Assembly: GCA_014925825.1 (NCBI GenBank)
Contig: JACGCK010000020.1
Span: forward strand, 310,001 to 374,000
From: Pholiota molesta
Taxonomy: Eukaryota > Basidiomycota > Agaricomycetes > Agaricales > Strophariaceae
Length of the DNA: 64,000 nucleotides
Direction: 5' to 3'
Shown here: positions 48,321-58,693 of the stretch, in pieces
How the letters are laid out: every line of letters begins with the position of its first letter
How positions within the stretch are numbered: the first letter of the stretch is position 1
Translations under genes and position numbers: made by a program
The notes under the pieces: generated by a model
Told to the model about the DNA's origin: nothing
The model's input: only the letters and a program-made list of their open reading frames with translations
Databases searched by the model: none

Positions 48321-48389
48321 GTGTGATGAGAGTGCCAATAATCAATCGTCCATCAAACGATAATATAGAATCCAAACTCCGCCTAGAAG

Positions 48390-49140
48390 CACATTCCTCG
48401 CCCACCACTCTAGACCACTCTGCTGCACCTCCCGCACGCGCTCAAACGAGCTTTGTACGCCGCTGCCGAAAGGTGTTCATGAGCCCGTCAGGTTTAGGCA
48501 GGGCGATCGGTGTTCAAGCTGCAGGCAAGCGGTGCGGAGAAGGTCGTCGCAGCGCATTTGCCAGTGCAGGATCGCGGTGTGCAACAGAGCCTCGGGAGGA
48601 CGACGCTCAATTCGTCGAATGCAGCTACTCATTATGAAGGTAAGGCAGGCTGGCCGCTGTGCGGGTTATCGGGCTGGAGCTGGACGCTGTGAAACAATCA
48701 TACACGTCTTGTATTTTATGTACGTACATCACATCATAGTTTTTTCGTTGCGCGCAAATGTTGACTCCGTTTATAGGTCAGAAGTGTTGGTAGCCCGGGC
48801 AAGCAGGAGAAGTTCGAACTTGATTGGTGAAATGACCCGAGTCGTTTTAGAAGACTGAAGTTGCCATCAAGTTGCCGACATCCTCATGAGAACGGTGTTG
48901 GAGAATGTGCGTGTTTTACTTTAGATTCCTCTACAATCTTTCACTCTTCGCCCTATCTGTTGTCTACGTACGAAAATAACCTAACTGAACTATTCTACCC
49001 AGCCGGAACCATTAAGAGTCTGATCGAATTCATCAAAGCACAATTGCTCTACTTTAGCATTGCCGCCGAGGCTCTCCGCCTTCCAAGACGGGATCGAGGA
49101 ATTCAGCGTCACTGCCTTGGGAGAACGCAGGTATGCAGCA
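48390..49140 (+). pseudogene. possible relic of a BAR-domain (GVP36-like) protein
   Basis: Scattered plus-strand pieces resemble fungal BAR proteins of the Gvp36 type: LDHSAAPPARAQTSF near 48420, ASGAEKVVAAHLPVQD near 48525, and SLIEFIKAQLLYFSIAAEAL near 49020, followed in a shifted frame by DGIEEFSVTALGER. A donor GGTAAGG follows the second piece. The pieces lie in the right order but in more than one frame, with no start or full exon chain. The assignment rests mainly on the last piece and is tentative. Confidence 0.3.
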
Positions 49141-50538
49141 CTTTCAGAATCTACTCTACGATTCATGGACCACTAGAATTTTACTGGTCAGGAGGACAAT
49201 GAGAATGGCTTGCCACCTACGATACCTCCTTTTGCATTGCAGATTAACGATCGAATACTGTTCCGCTTCGCGACCTCTCGATCCAAGCTACGCTCCGTCC
49301 CCGCTGTTCTTGAAGCATCATCACATTCTCGTAGCCATCTGGCATGCACGAATGTATTTCATCCAACAGAGGAAATATGAATGAAGCATCTAGATCTTTG
49401 GCAGGCGTCTTGGTTGCGTCATAAGCTGACTCTCATCGATCATCTCAGTCTGGTAGCTATGGAAAACAGCTTGATAGTTGGCGTCACAAGAATCCTTCGT
49501 CTGTTTTTAGATTTTCGCCATCGAGTCCGACCTTCGCTGCAACGAAGGTATGTACTTATAAATGTCTCTGTCAGGTAAGCATGCTGACCGTACTCCTGTG
49601 TAACGAAATCCTTACATTACTTACGTACCCATTTGATAGAATTTCAAAACATGCAGATCATTTCTTGGGGAGGGACCTCGTTAACTGTCGACAATCTATC
49701 GGATCCTGGAACTACGTCTGATGGGGCATTATCACAGAGTAGTGCACAAAATGTTTACAGTTTTATCGACTGAAGAAATCGGATTACTAGGCGACAGAAT
49801 CTTTGGGTTGCTCTTATTGTTTCGACCTAGTTTCGAGTCTTGAACCGCGCAGGCAGTCGGAGGCCCATTGGAGTCGTTGACCCAAAGCCCGAGGCAGCGT
49901 GCTCCGCCTTGCACCACATTTCCTTAGCTCCAGTTCATTGAGACCTGGAGTGATGGACAAAACACTCATTTCGAATCTGGAAAATGTCAGTTATCCTGGC
50001 TGCTGTTTCCGAATAAAATGCGACGACCCCCGCTATTTGCCTTATATGGTGGTTACTTCGATGACAGTACATATTATGCAAATACGCTGAGCTGTTCGGA
50101 TTTGCTTCCGCTGGTTATGGCTTGGCCAAGAATCGGCATCGTCGCATCGAGGCAGAGTCCTCTTCGAGACGGTCTTTTACAGCCGTACCTTGTTTAACTT
50201 GGGACGAATCTACCCACATCTCGCCAGCTTCTTTCCAATCATTGATCGCTGGTCGTCTCTTCTGGGAGTCATGATCTTCCAGACTGGAATAACTGGGAAG
50301 AAAACTTGGCGATCATGCGGAACGTTGTTATAACTTGTCATTTATGGCTGTATGTCCCCAAATCTGACGCCGTTTCGTGCTGCTACATCTTAAAATATCT
50401 TCGAGTTTATGCTAAACTACAAGTTCACGTACGCCCAATCTGACCTGACGGCATCTAGGGCACAAACATGGCGTTTTCCAGCCGCTCAAAGCAGTTCCTT
50501 CCTGAGAGTAATAATATCACTTTGGCCGTGCGCTACGC
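49141..50538. other. 1.4-kb interval without recognisable genes
   Basis: Short frames only. The last about 80 bp belong to the conserved promoter region of the second secreted-protein paralog. Confidence 0.4.
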
Positions 50539-50560
50539 GAGGCTCGATGGTATAAAAGGC
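50539..50560 (+). promoter_or_regulatory. core promoter with TATA box, paralog 2
   Basis: CTCGATGGTATAAAAGGC (50543-50560) about 75 bp before the ATG at 50632 matches the reverse strand of 43704-43721. Confidence 0.75.
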
Positions 50561-50631
50561 CTCTCTAGATACTGGAATAATTTCAGTACCTCCAACTTAA
50601 ACTCGCTCCCCAATCTCTTGCCTTTAATCAA

Positions 50632-51340
50632 CCATGCGATCTGCCTTTTTGTACATGCTTGCAGGCCTCGCTGCCATGAGCATCGGGGTTGACGCATCCG
50701 CACTTGCAATGTGAGTCCACGATCTTTTTGAGGCTGGAAACCGACATTAACGCGACCTGTATTCTAGCTCGCGCACTGTTACGCCAACTTCCTTGTCGGC
50801 TTCCACCGTCTCGCGCACCAGTACGCCGCTTTCCTCGTCGGCTTCCGTCGTCTCGCGCACCAGTACGCCACTTCCTTGTCGGCTACTGTCGTCTCGCGCA
50901 CCAGTACGCCGCTTTCCTCGTCGGCTTCCGCCATCACGGTCTCGCGCACAGTACGCCACTTTCTTCGTCGGCTTCCGCCATCTCGCGCACCAGTACGCCG
51001 CTTTCCTCGTCGGCTTCGCCGGTCTCGCGCACTAGTACGCCAGTTTCCACCATCTCGCGCACTAGTACGCCAGTTTCCACCGTCTCGCGCACCAGTACGC
51101 CGGTTTCCTCGTCGGCTTCCACCATTCCGACCGCTGCGACGCTGATCTCGGTGCCCGCATCCGATTCACCGGCCAGGAGTACGTTTGCTACCCAGTCAAC
51201 AAGGCGATTTTCACCATTGTCACTACCGTTGTTGCGAGCACCTTCTTCCCCAGTGCCACAGGCACCGTTGTGGCCAGCACTTCTTCCCCAGCGCCACCGC
51301 TACTTCCGTTGCCACTACGGTCACTGCAAATTAGGCGGTG
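50632..51340 (+). CDS. secreted Ser/Thr-rich repeat protein, paralog 2 (frame slips)
   Basis: The ATG at 50632 opens MRSAFLYMLAGLAAMSIGV, a signal peptide closely matching paralog 1. A short intron (donor GTGAGT at about 50710, acceptor TTCTAG) leads into a tandem Ser/Thr repeat (SRTSTPLSSSASVV units). The shared module follows in another frame: GQEYVCYPVNKAIFTIVTTV, then ASTFFPSATGT. The end is ATSVATTVTAN. One-base losses inside the repeat (near 50875 and 50950), before the module (near 51140) and near 51282 (CACTTCTTCC against CACCTTCTTCC 40 bp earlier) break the frame. A frame-consistent product would parallel paralog 1. Probably an extracellular or wall protein. Confidence 0.7.
50770..51120 (+). 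repeat. degenerate minisatellite encoding SRTSTP..SSSAS repeats
   Basis: About nine units of TCTCGCGCACCAGTACGCC followed by variable GCTTTCCTCGTCGGCTTCC. Unit length alternates between about 42 bp and about 27 bp. Variation between units is mostly at single bases. Confidence 0.85.
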
Positions 51341-52360
51341 CGAGTCCACCATCCAGTGCTTCGCTCTCTTTGACTGCGGTTCACGGTGCCGTCAAACCAC
51401 TCGCGTTGAATTAACCCCCCCCCACTTTATTTATTAGGATGCCCAGAGTTCGTTGCCTGTTTCTCTTGTCCGTCTTCTTATCCTTCCTGTCCTTTCCCCC
51501 CATAATGTTTTATACCAAATTCGATGTTGATTCCGTCGGTCGTAGTATTCGATCGCCTTACAATTCGATATATCCCAGTAGCTTTCCTTCTGTAGTAGCT
51601 TCCAAGTTTCAACGGCTTTCAACGTTGCTGCCTGGGTACATACGTAGTGCTTTTTGTGTTAACTGAATATATCTCTGATCGACATTGCTATATCTGGGTT
51701 CATGAGAGGCATGCATCATACTCAATGCATCAGGAGAGACCAAAAGGCATCTCTAAGCGCCGGTGAAGCTATATATACAGAGAAGTATACTCAGCAGTTG
51801 ACATAGCTGGCGTCGGATGCGAGTCCAAGCAATGTCTAACAACGGCGACTCGCAGCAGGTATTGTATTATCGACAGAGTGGCGGCCTGACTCATAAGCCA
51901 ATTCAAGCGCTGGTGACCGTCCGATTCGGTTTATGCGCCCGGGCCCAGCTATGTATGCTGTTCACAGGGCCGCAGCGGCCAGTGCCAAGCCCAGACAAGC
52001 CAGACTCTGAATTGTAGGTCCACCAGCGTATGCCACCGATCCCGGTAAACCCCGCTGCGCATGCGTCCAGAAGCAGGACCGATGCATGTCCGAGAGTCCG
52101 CTTCTCGAGCTGATTCATCTTAGGATAACAAAGTCCACTTTTGTCTCGACTTTGATGATATATTTCTATGGTATTTCTATGGATAGTATCGAAAATTGGA
52201 AGCAATACAGACAACAAACGCCATCGTACCCTAGGAATTTATATATGTCATACAAGCCTGAGGTCACAGACCATAAAACGAACATTATTACATACAATAT
52301 GATTCTACAGGAGTAGTTATAAGAATTGGTTTGAATGTTTACAGTACAGATGAAGCAGTA
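51341..52360. other. 1-kb interval without supported genes
   Basis: A 75-codon plus frame at 51439 lies just after the repeat protein and is probably its 3' UTR. The rest shows no motif. Confidence 0.4.
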
Positions 52361-52953
52361 TTAGAGAGCGAAGCAAAAATAATATACCATTGGCACAAGT
52401 TCTTCTTCTGATTCGAGGGTTGTCGCATCCCATATATGTTGAGTAAATCCAGGCGTAATCTCGTGGAAACTTCTTTTTTCTTCTGCACCTATTCCTTGTT
52501 GCTCGCCCTTGACGTGCCACGGTAAACTACTGATAAGTAGCCAAATATCAGCCATCATCGACATCACGGAAGCCACCCCCATAAACGACAGCGGACACAA
52601 CATACCATGATCATCACTCGGCTTCGTCCTTATCCCCTTGTCAACCTGCCACCCGGGCGCGCCCAAATCCAGCTTCACCCCCGCAACCACCCGCTGTCCA
52701 TCGACAGATGCTTCCGGTGACGGGTCTCCAGCTCCGCCACGCGTTCGTTGATCCTGAGCAGCCACTCGTCGACCTCGGCGAGGAAGCTCACCAGCGCCGT
52801 GGCGTCGTTCGTCGATGGCGAGGGCGATGAGTTGGGCGTCGTGGTCGGGGTGGTCGGGGTTGGCATCGTGGAGGCGGACACGAGTGAGGAGCCATCAGAG
52901 AGCGTAGGCGAAGAGAGGGCGCGGAAACGGTCGGGTGTGTTCAGTGCAGTCAT
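52361..52953 (-). CDS. hypothetical protein with a possible membrane segment
   Basis: I do not recognise the family. The ATG at 52953 gives MTALNTPDRFRALSSPTLSD, a Ser/Thr/Pro linker, and a helical segment LVSFLAEVDEWLLRINERVA. After ELETRHRKHLSM the frame slips by one base near 52690. It then continues as RVVAGVKLDLGAPGWQVDKG, a segment with ADIWLLISSLPW that might be membrane-associated, and a C-terminus ending VYYFCFAL. The two halves meet without a splice site, so a single-base loss is the simplest explanation. No neighbours help assign a role. Confidence 0.45.
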
Positions 52954-54052
52954 GGTGCGTACGTCGATGTTTAGGCGCTGTGTATGTGCGAATTCAAGCG
53001 GTTGTCGTGCGAGAGGGGGGGCGCAGACGGAAGACGCGATGATTAAGCTGAAAAGGCTGAGCGGAGGATGACACGAACGCGGATTCGCAGCTTTCAAAGA
53101 TGGACCGACCAGTGGCCAACAAGGACAACAACGAACATGGGCGAGTGGGAAAGCTTGCGTGACTCAACAGAAGTCCCCAGCCGCCTAATATATACATGTC
53201 AGTGCCCTAGCCCCTTGGCCTCTGGCCACAGGGCGATAGGTAACGCGAACAAATGCCGGCGATGTTCATCCTCGGTGGTGACCGGACAAGAAGAATGTTA
53301 CCATGTCAACTTCCACTGCGTGCGTGCGTGTGTATCAATATTTTGGCTTTGAACGTTGACGCTGAAGCTCAGCCGCACACCACTGCTGCGAGACCGGTAT
53401 AATCTTGCTAGAACCTCGAGGTGATCGGCACAATACAATCAGTACAGGAATAAAGTTGAAATGACGAGAGATGACAAGGACAAGGAGGTTTGCCACGCCT
53501 CACCGTTTTGGTAGCAAAAGATACCAAAAATAAACTAAGGGGAAGGTCGAATTTCACCATATTCACCATAGTCGCTGCTGAATTAAAGTCAACGAGGCGA
53601 ATGATCATTATCTCTCGCTTGTAGTTTCTCCAAACCAAATATAAGTACATGTGATGATGGTTATGTTTGGGCGCTTAATTCGGCGGCATGCTTCTGCAGA
53701 ACGCTACGGATACAATTGGCCCACTGCTTTCTTCTCAATACGTACCTAGGATCACATTTCAGATTACCAGACTTACCCCTCTCAATATATCTATCAATAC
53801 TACATACATTACTGAGGGTGATAGTGCGCCTACACTATGACCCACATGATCCAGTGATAGGATCATGCGATTAGATAACTCGAAACTGGAGTAAGTGCAT
53901 AACTTTCCTCGATCCAAGTACCTGTCAATCAACAGACGTCGAACAATTACGTTCCTTGAAAGCCTGAAGCTTGAAGCTTGAAGATCCATATGCATAAAGG
54001 GCGATGTGAAACGTCCAAGCATGTGTGTGAAGCTTAACCCGCACTCTCAACC
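52954..54052. other. 1.1-kb intergenic interval
   Basis: Lies between the 5' ends of the hypothetical gene (-) and the arrestin-like gene (+). It contains a small direct repeat GCTTGAA near 53968-53984. Nothing else is supported. Confidence 0.4.
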
Positions 54053-55827
54053 ATGTCAGCTCTTCCCTCCACCCCCAACCCACCCTCCTATTCTCCGCCC
54101 GACGAAGCTCTGTTGGTTGATTACTACGTTCCCATCCCACAGGACGAGATCCTTCCCGGATACAGCGCAATAACTCAGTCATCCTCGGGATCAGGCCCTG
54201 CCAGTCGTCCAGGCCGAGGGCCAACGACCGACCGCCCCTGGCAAGGAATTTGAGTACAAGGTTGAAGGCGCCAAGGGGCCTCCCATTGCCGTCCTGATGC
54301 TCGTCGCCGATGCGCTGTACTCGAAGAATATCCCGACGTATATTGGCGCGGGCCCGGTCAAGGGCAATGTGCGTCTGAGATCGGATAAGGTGGACGGGGT
54401 GCAGGCCATTATCATTTCCGTGCGTTGGGATAATCCGAATCTGCCCTGAAGTTAATATTTATAACTGGCTACTTATTCCGTTGATTGTCCCTTTCGGTGC
54501 AATTCGAATCGAACAGATCATTGGACGGTATATAGCAGGCATCGAAGAGGAAGAAATTACTTTTCTCGATCTCAGTACTACCGTCTATACCCAATCCACA
54601 GAACTACTCGAGCCCTATCTATGGCCTTTCAGATTCGAGTCCCCGCAGAGCTCAGTCTTCCTATCTGGAAAAAGGGCAAAGAAGAGGCGGTACGCTGCAC
54701 ACCTCCTCAGACGTTCGCAGAGCGCACCATGCGGGGGAGCATCAAGTATGAAATAGGGGTCAAGATCAAGCGAGGTGTACTGAAAACGAGCTACAGGCAA
54801 GCTCATCCATTATTAGTATCAATTGGAGGACGGACATTGATTCGTGAGTTTATTGTATTACAGGATATCCGCGGCCATCGGGTATATCCCGCTCATACGC
54901 CCACCTTCTTTGCCTCTTTTGCGCTCCCTTGCGTATGAGAAAGGCACGCCGTTGGTAGGCCAGATAGCGACCATGAAGGTGGCACGCTTTGGACGAGGTC
55001 CGAATTAAAGTGCCATCATCGACGACGAGCTCGGATATAGAAATTGGGTGCAAGGTGGGTGAAATGATATTATCGAAGATGTACGCTTCCTGATGGTTTA
55101 TTTAACATGCAGCTCTATATGACGCAGCCCGTGAGCCTCGTCTCTCCAACCAAATAATATTTTAATTTTATAACTGACCTGGTTCATTTTTCCCGCACAA
55201 ACAGCTCTTCTACACCATTGGCTCCTCGATCCCTCGCCCTCAGACTCACAGCTCCTGTCGTTCCAGTCATGCGCTCGACGAGCTTCTCCGCACGCCCACG
55301 CCATCACCGTGCGCCTGCGACGCATCTCGCACCGCACCTCCCTCAACAGAAAGTGAAAGCCCCGGCAACCTCGCCCTATAAATCGGAAGGATGTCAGGGA
55401 CTGTAGAGGCCGTGTGGTGGGCCCCCGAGCAGGCGCAGCCGGGGGGTATCAGGCAATGTTCTCCGGAGAAGGCGACATCAAATTTTGACGGACGACGTCA
55501 GGTGGATGAATGGAGAGATTCATATTGGGAACGAGGTGAAGCCTCCTCGAGGATGCCTTATTTCAATATCGAAGTGAGCCTGTCCCATACCGTTGCATCT
55601 AAAATGAGCTCCGGCTGACACGACAATGCCGCCTTGCTGCCGCATACTCACAGTACGCCGTGGTCCTGCTCCCATTCACCCCCCGGTGGGAAGTCAGCGG
55701 AGACAAGAAGACGGAGGTTCTGCAGGAGCAGGCGGTGGAGATGGTCACCGCGTTCGCGCCTGGGCCGCGGCCGGTCGATATGCCCCTCCTGGGTACACGA
55801 GTAGCGTCGTGCCGACGAGGCATCTAA
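54053..55827 (+). CDS. arrestin-like (N-terminal arrestin fold) protein, multi-exon, several frame slips
   Basis: Fungal arrestin-related proteins link membrane cargo to ubiquitin ligases. From the ATG at 54053: MSALPSTPNPPSYSPPDEAL, a PPxY-like proline-rich start. Then come PGKEFEYKVEGAKGPPIAVL, IPTYIGAGPVKGNVRL, VDGVQAIII, IVGRY-like IIGRYIAGIEEEEITFLDLS, FQIRVPAELSLPIWKKGKEE and TMRGSIKYEIGVKIKRG. DEVRIKVPSSTTSSDIEI, LYMTQP, LFYTIGSSIP and MPYFNIE joined to YAVVLLPFTPR complete the fold. Introns near 54420, 55050, 55130 and 55576 have good sites. At least four one-base slips (near 54195, 54612, 55305 and 55550) interrupt it. The order of arrestin strands is complete, so I treat it as a gene with damaged sequence. 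A fragment of its 3' exon recurs at 61340. Confidence 0.65.
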
Positions 55828-56094
55828 GCCTTTCCGTGGCTTCCTGCCTAGTGCTTTTATGTAGGGCTTGATTAACTGATTAAGGAGAACATAACTTGAG
55901 ATGAGGCTCTCCGGCGTAAAGCTTGTGTACAGTTAGCAGACAGTTAGGCTGGGAGCAAGCTGGGAGATCACCAAATCCTGACCAATCATAAACATGAACT
56001 CCATGATAGTGTGGGAGACTACTCTTATCTCTTACCGTCATCATTCCTCTGTGTTGCTAACTCAGCAATACCAGAGCAATACTCACCACTACAG
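55828..56094. other. intergenic interval between arrestin-like gene and STAND pseudogene
   Basis: No coding feature could be supported. The first frame of the next entry opens slightly upstream at 56011 but without NACHT-like residues. Confidence 0.4.
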
Positions 56095-57880
56095 ATGGCG
56101 CCTATAGTAAAACCAGTTATGGAAAGACCAATCCCCGTGGATTCACAGCGCATCCCGCAATTTCTCCATGACGAATTTACGAAAATCAAGCGCACTCATC
56201 CGCGTAAAAAGTCGCTCCCCATCAATTGGCCAGCATCTTCCGTCATAGAGGAGATTATTGACCGATCTTCCGGCCAACTTCTCTACGCCTCCACTGTCAT
56301 CAAATATATATCGTCATCAAGTGTTGATCCTGCTGTGCAACTTCCATTGTCAACGACATCCGCCCGCAGAGTCCTTCTGCAGATAACCGTTACTCATCTT
56401 GACGCCTTGTACCAACACATATTCTCACAACAAAAGACCTCGACAAGTTCTGATATCCTCGCATTAATTATCCTTGGCAAGGCAGCTCTGTCGGATACGA
56501 TCATTTTATTGAGGCAACATTTAGGCTAAATCCGGAAAGGTACAGCTTTATTTGGAGCCTATAAATGCTCTTCTACGCTTCGACTACGCCAAATACTCCG
56601 AGTCCAGTGGCAAAGTAGCACTTGATTTATCTTTGAAAGATTTTCTCCGGGACAGCGAGCGTTCTACGATCTATCACATCAATCCCGATGAATATGGTAC
56701 AAAGTTGGCATGTCTGTTGCTCGAGATGCCGGCCCCACCTTTTGGTTCATATCCCCCACCAGTAAATACAGGTTCGAGCGTCCCATGGACACAGGAAGGA
56801 ATCAACCAGCTAGCAGAAATCCGGGGCATCCTTCCTTTGGCAAAGCCATCCGTCCAGCTTTGGCACGCAATCATGGGCTTCGATATAAGGTTCTATCATA
56901 TTTACATGGACGACAAGGCCATCAAAGTCTGTTTGGGTATTCAGAAGTGTTTATGCAACTTGGTACGTTTACAGTGGAAAACTGTATATTTTGTCATATT
57001 AATCCTATTCAACAGAATTTTGACAACATGGACGAGCTGAATCGGCATCTAGCGGATATGTACGCTCCGCTATATTCCAGTCTGCTGTCGAGAGTAAAAC
57101 ACCTCGACATGGTGCTTGATATCCTTGCCTTTATCCTTCTCACAAAAATACCGCTATCGAAGAAGGTCTGGTTCATTGAAGCGGTATTTAACCTAAAATC
57201 TGGCAAGCTACAAGCATATTTGCGCGATTTAGCGGCTCAGGCTGTTCTACAATGCGAGCCTGCCATCGACGCCAATGGAGAAGTAGAGTTTCTCTATGCA
57301 TCATTTCCCATTTTCCTCCTCGAAAAAAGGCGCTCTGGAACTTTTCACATCAGTTGCGATGAACATGGGAGCAAGCTGGCATCTATGTTGCTTGCGATGC
57401 CACCCTCTATCCTGGATCCTCATTCTTCGACCGACAACTTGAACATCGTATCGAGCCATGAAGTCCAACAGTTGGAAGGAATCTGGGCCCTTCTCTTCGA
57501 AGGACCAAAGCCATCGAACCAACTCCGGAAAGCATTTCTGCGGTTTGATATAATGTTTTACGACGCGGATGTGGTTGAGCAGGCCACCAAAGCTTGTTTA
57601 GGTATTCTGGAATGTGTCGACAAACTGGTAAGTTCGCAAACTTGCCTATTTTGTTAGATCGTCAGATTCATACTATGAGAATTGCACTATGATTTAGAAC
57701 TTCAACGATAAGCGCCAAGTGCATCATCATCTCGCCGACGTGTTCGCTCCATATATCGCAAGAAGGTGGTTCGACATGGACGACAATCAGAAGCAATTGA
57801 TAGGCAAAGGATACCCCGAACTTCAGGCTCGCGTTAATCAAAATTTGGAAAGGAGAAAGAAGAGCCATCATGAATGGTAA
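56095..57880 (+). pseudogene. STAND/NACHT-type protein without P-loop, C-terminal module duplicated
   Basis: Begins inside the post-NACHT region: IPQFLHDEFTKIKRTHPRK and IIDRSSGQLLYASTVIKYIS align with IRLYLDDKFAEL and IVDKSSGQFIYASVIMSYIS of NACHT-2. No Walker A or B motif precedes it. The first module continues after a slip near 56545 (LRDSERSTIYHINPDEYGTK) and ends at an intron. A second copy of the same module follows (VKHLDMVLDILAFILL, EFLYASFPIFLLEKRRSGTF, HISCDEHGSKLASMLLAMPP), then another intron and the family tail (RQVHHHLADVFAPYIARRWF). So the reading is head-less with a tandem C-terminal half. It could be a pseudogene or a decoy-type partner. Introns splice at about 56965-57014 and 57629-57696. 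Confidence 0.65.
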
Positions 57881-58693
57881 ACACTCAGGTTGACTACTTA
57901 TTTAAATAATTCGTGTAGGATACACCAAAGTCCGGTCAAAGAGACATAGTATTGGGTTGGTCATGATACACTCAAGTTCTGCATGATACACTGTATATAG
58001 ACGTTGCGAGTTAAGCATGCTTGAAGATTAGATTGTAATACATACTACGTGTCGGCGGTCGCCCCTTCAAAGTTCAAGCTCGGGGTCGGGATTCCAGAGT
58101 TCAATTGAATGTCTTAGCTGGTAAATTGGTTTAACTTGGCGCGATGCGCTTTGAATGCCAGTGCGCTGATACTGGGGCGAAGGCAAGAACGTCACAATAC
58201 AAATGCCCGACAGTCCGCAAGACCGTCGGCAAGTGACACTCCAGCTTGCTCCCAGCCGCTTCTTTCCTGCAACACCACGCCTTAATCGCTTCACAAATGG
58301 CAACGCTAACGCTGCTGCGAGCCACTTACGAGGAAACAATTCGCTCTCAGAAAATTTACATCGTCCAGCGGGATGAGACATAGTTCGGTAGATGCCAACA
58401 TTCTGTCAATTCTGTCGCTCATCACACCCTCGAAGAGCAGACCTCGAATCATCAATGTCGTTCATCGGTACTTGAGTGCCCTGAGGTGTGTTGATGCTTC
58501 TGCTACACTCAATCTAGCCTTCGCCGGCTTCGGCCTCTCGTCAGTGAATTAACCTGAATTAACTTTTTTCACAGTGCTCTGGGAAGAATGCTTTTCAACT
58601 ATGTTCGACACATGTGAAGGTGGGAAGTTCAATGAACAGCCTTACGCTTGCTAAGCTGTCTGATTTGTCCCTCATACTGCTATATAGCGAGGG
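57881..58693. other. 0.8-kb interval upstream of NACHT-2
   Basis: No gene recognised. A minus-strand 104-codon frame and a 28-codon plus frame (ATG at about 58297) are unsupported. Confidence 0.4.

Noticed and set aside
51439..51666. 75-codon frame with a hydrophobic start
   Set aside because: Lies right after the secreted repeat protein, probably its 3' UTR; no intron or relative recognised.
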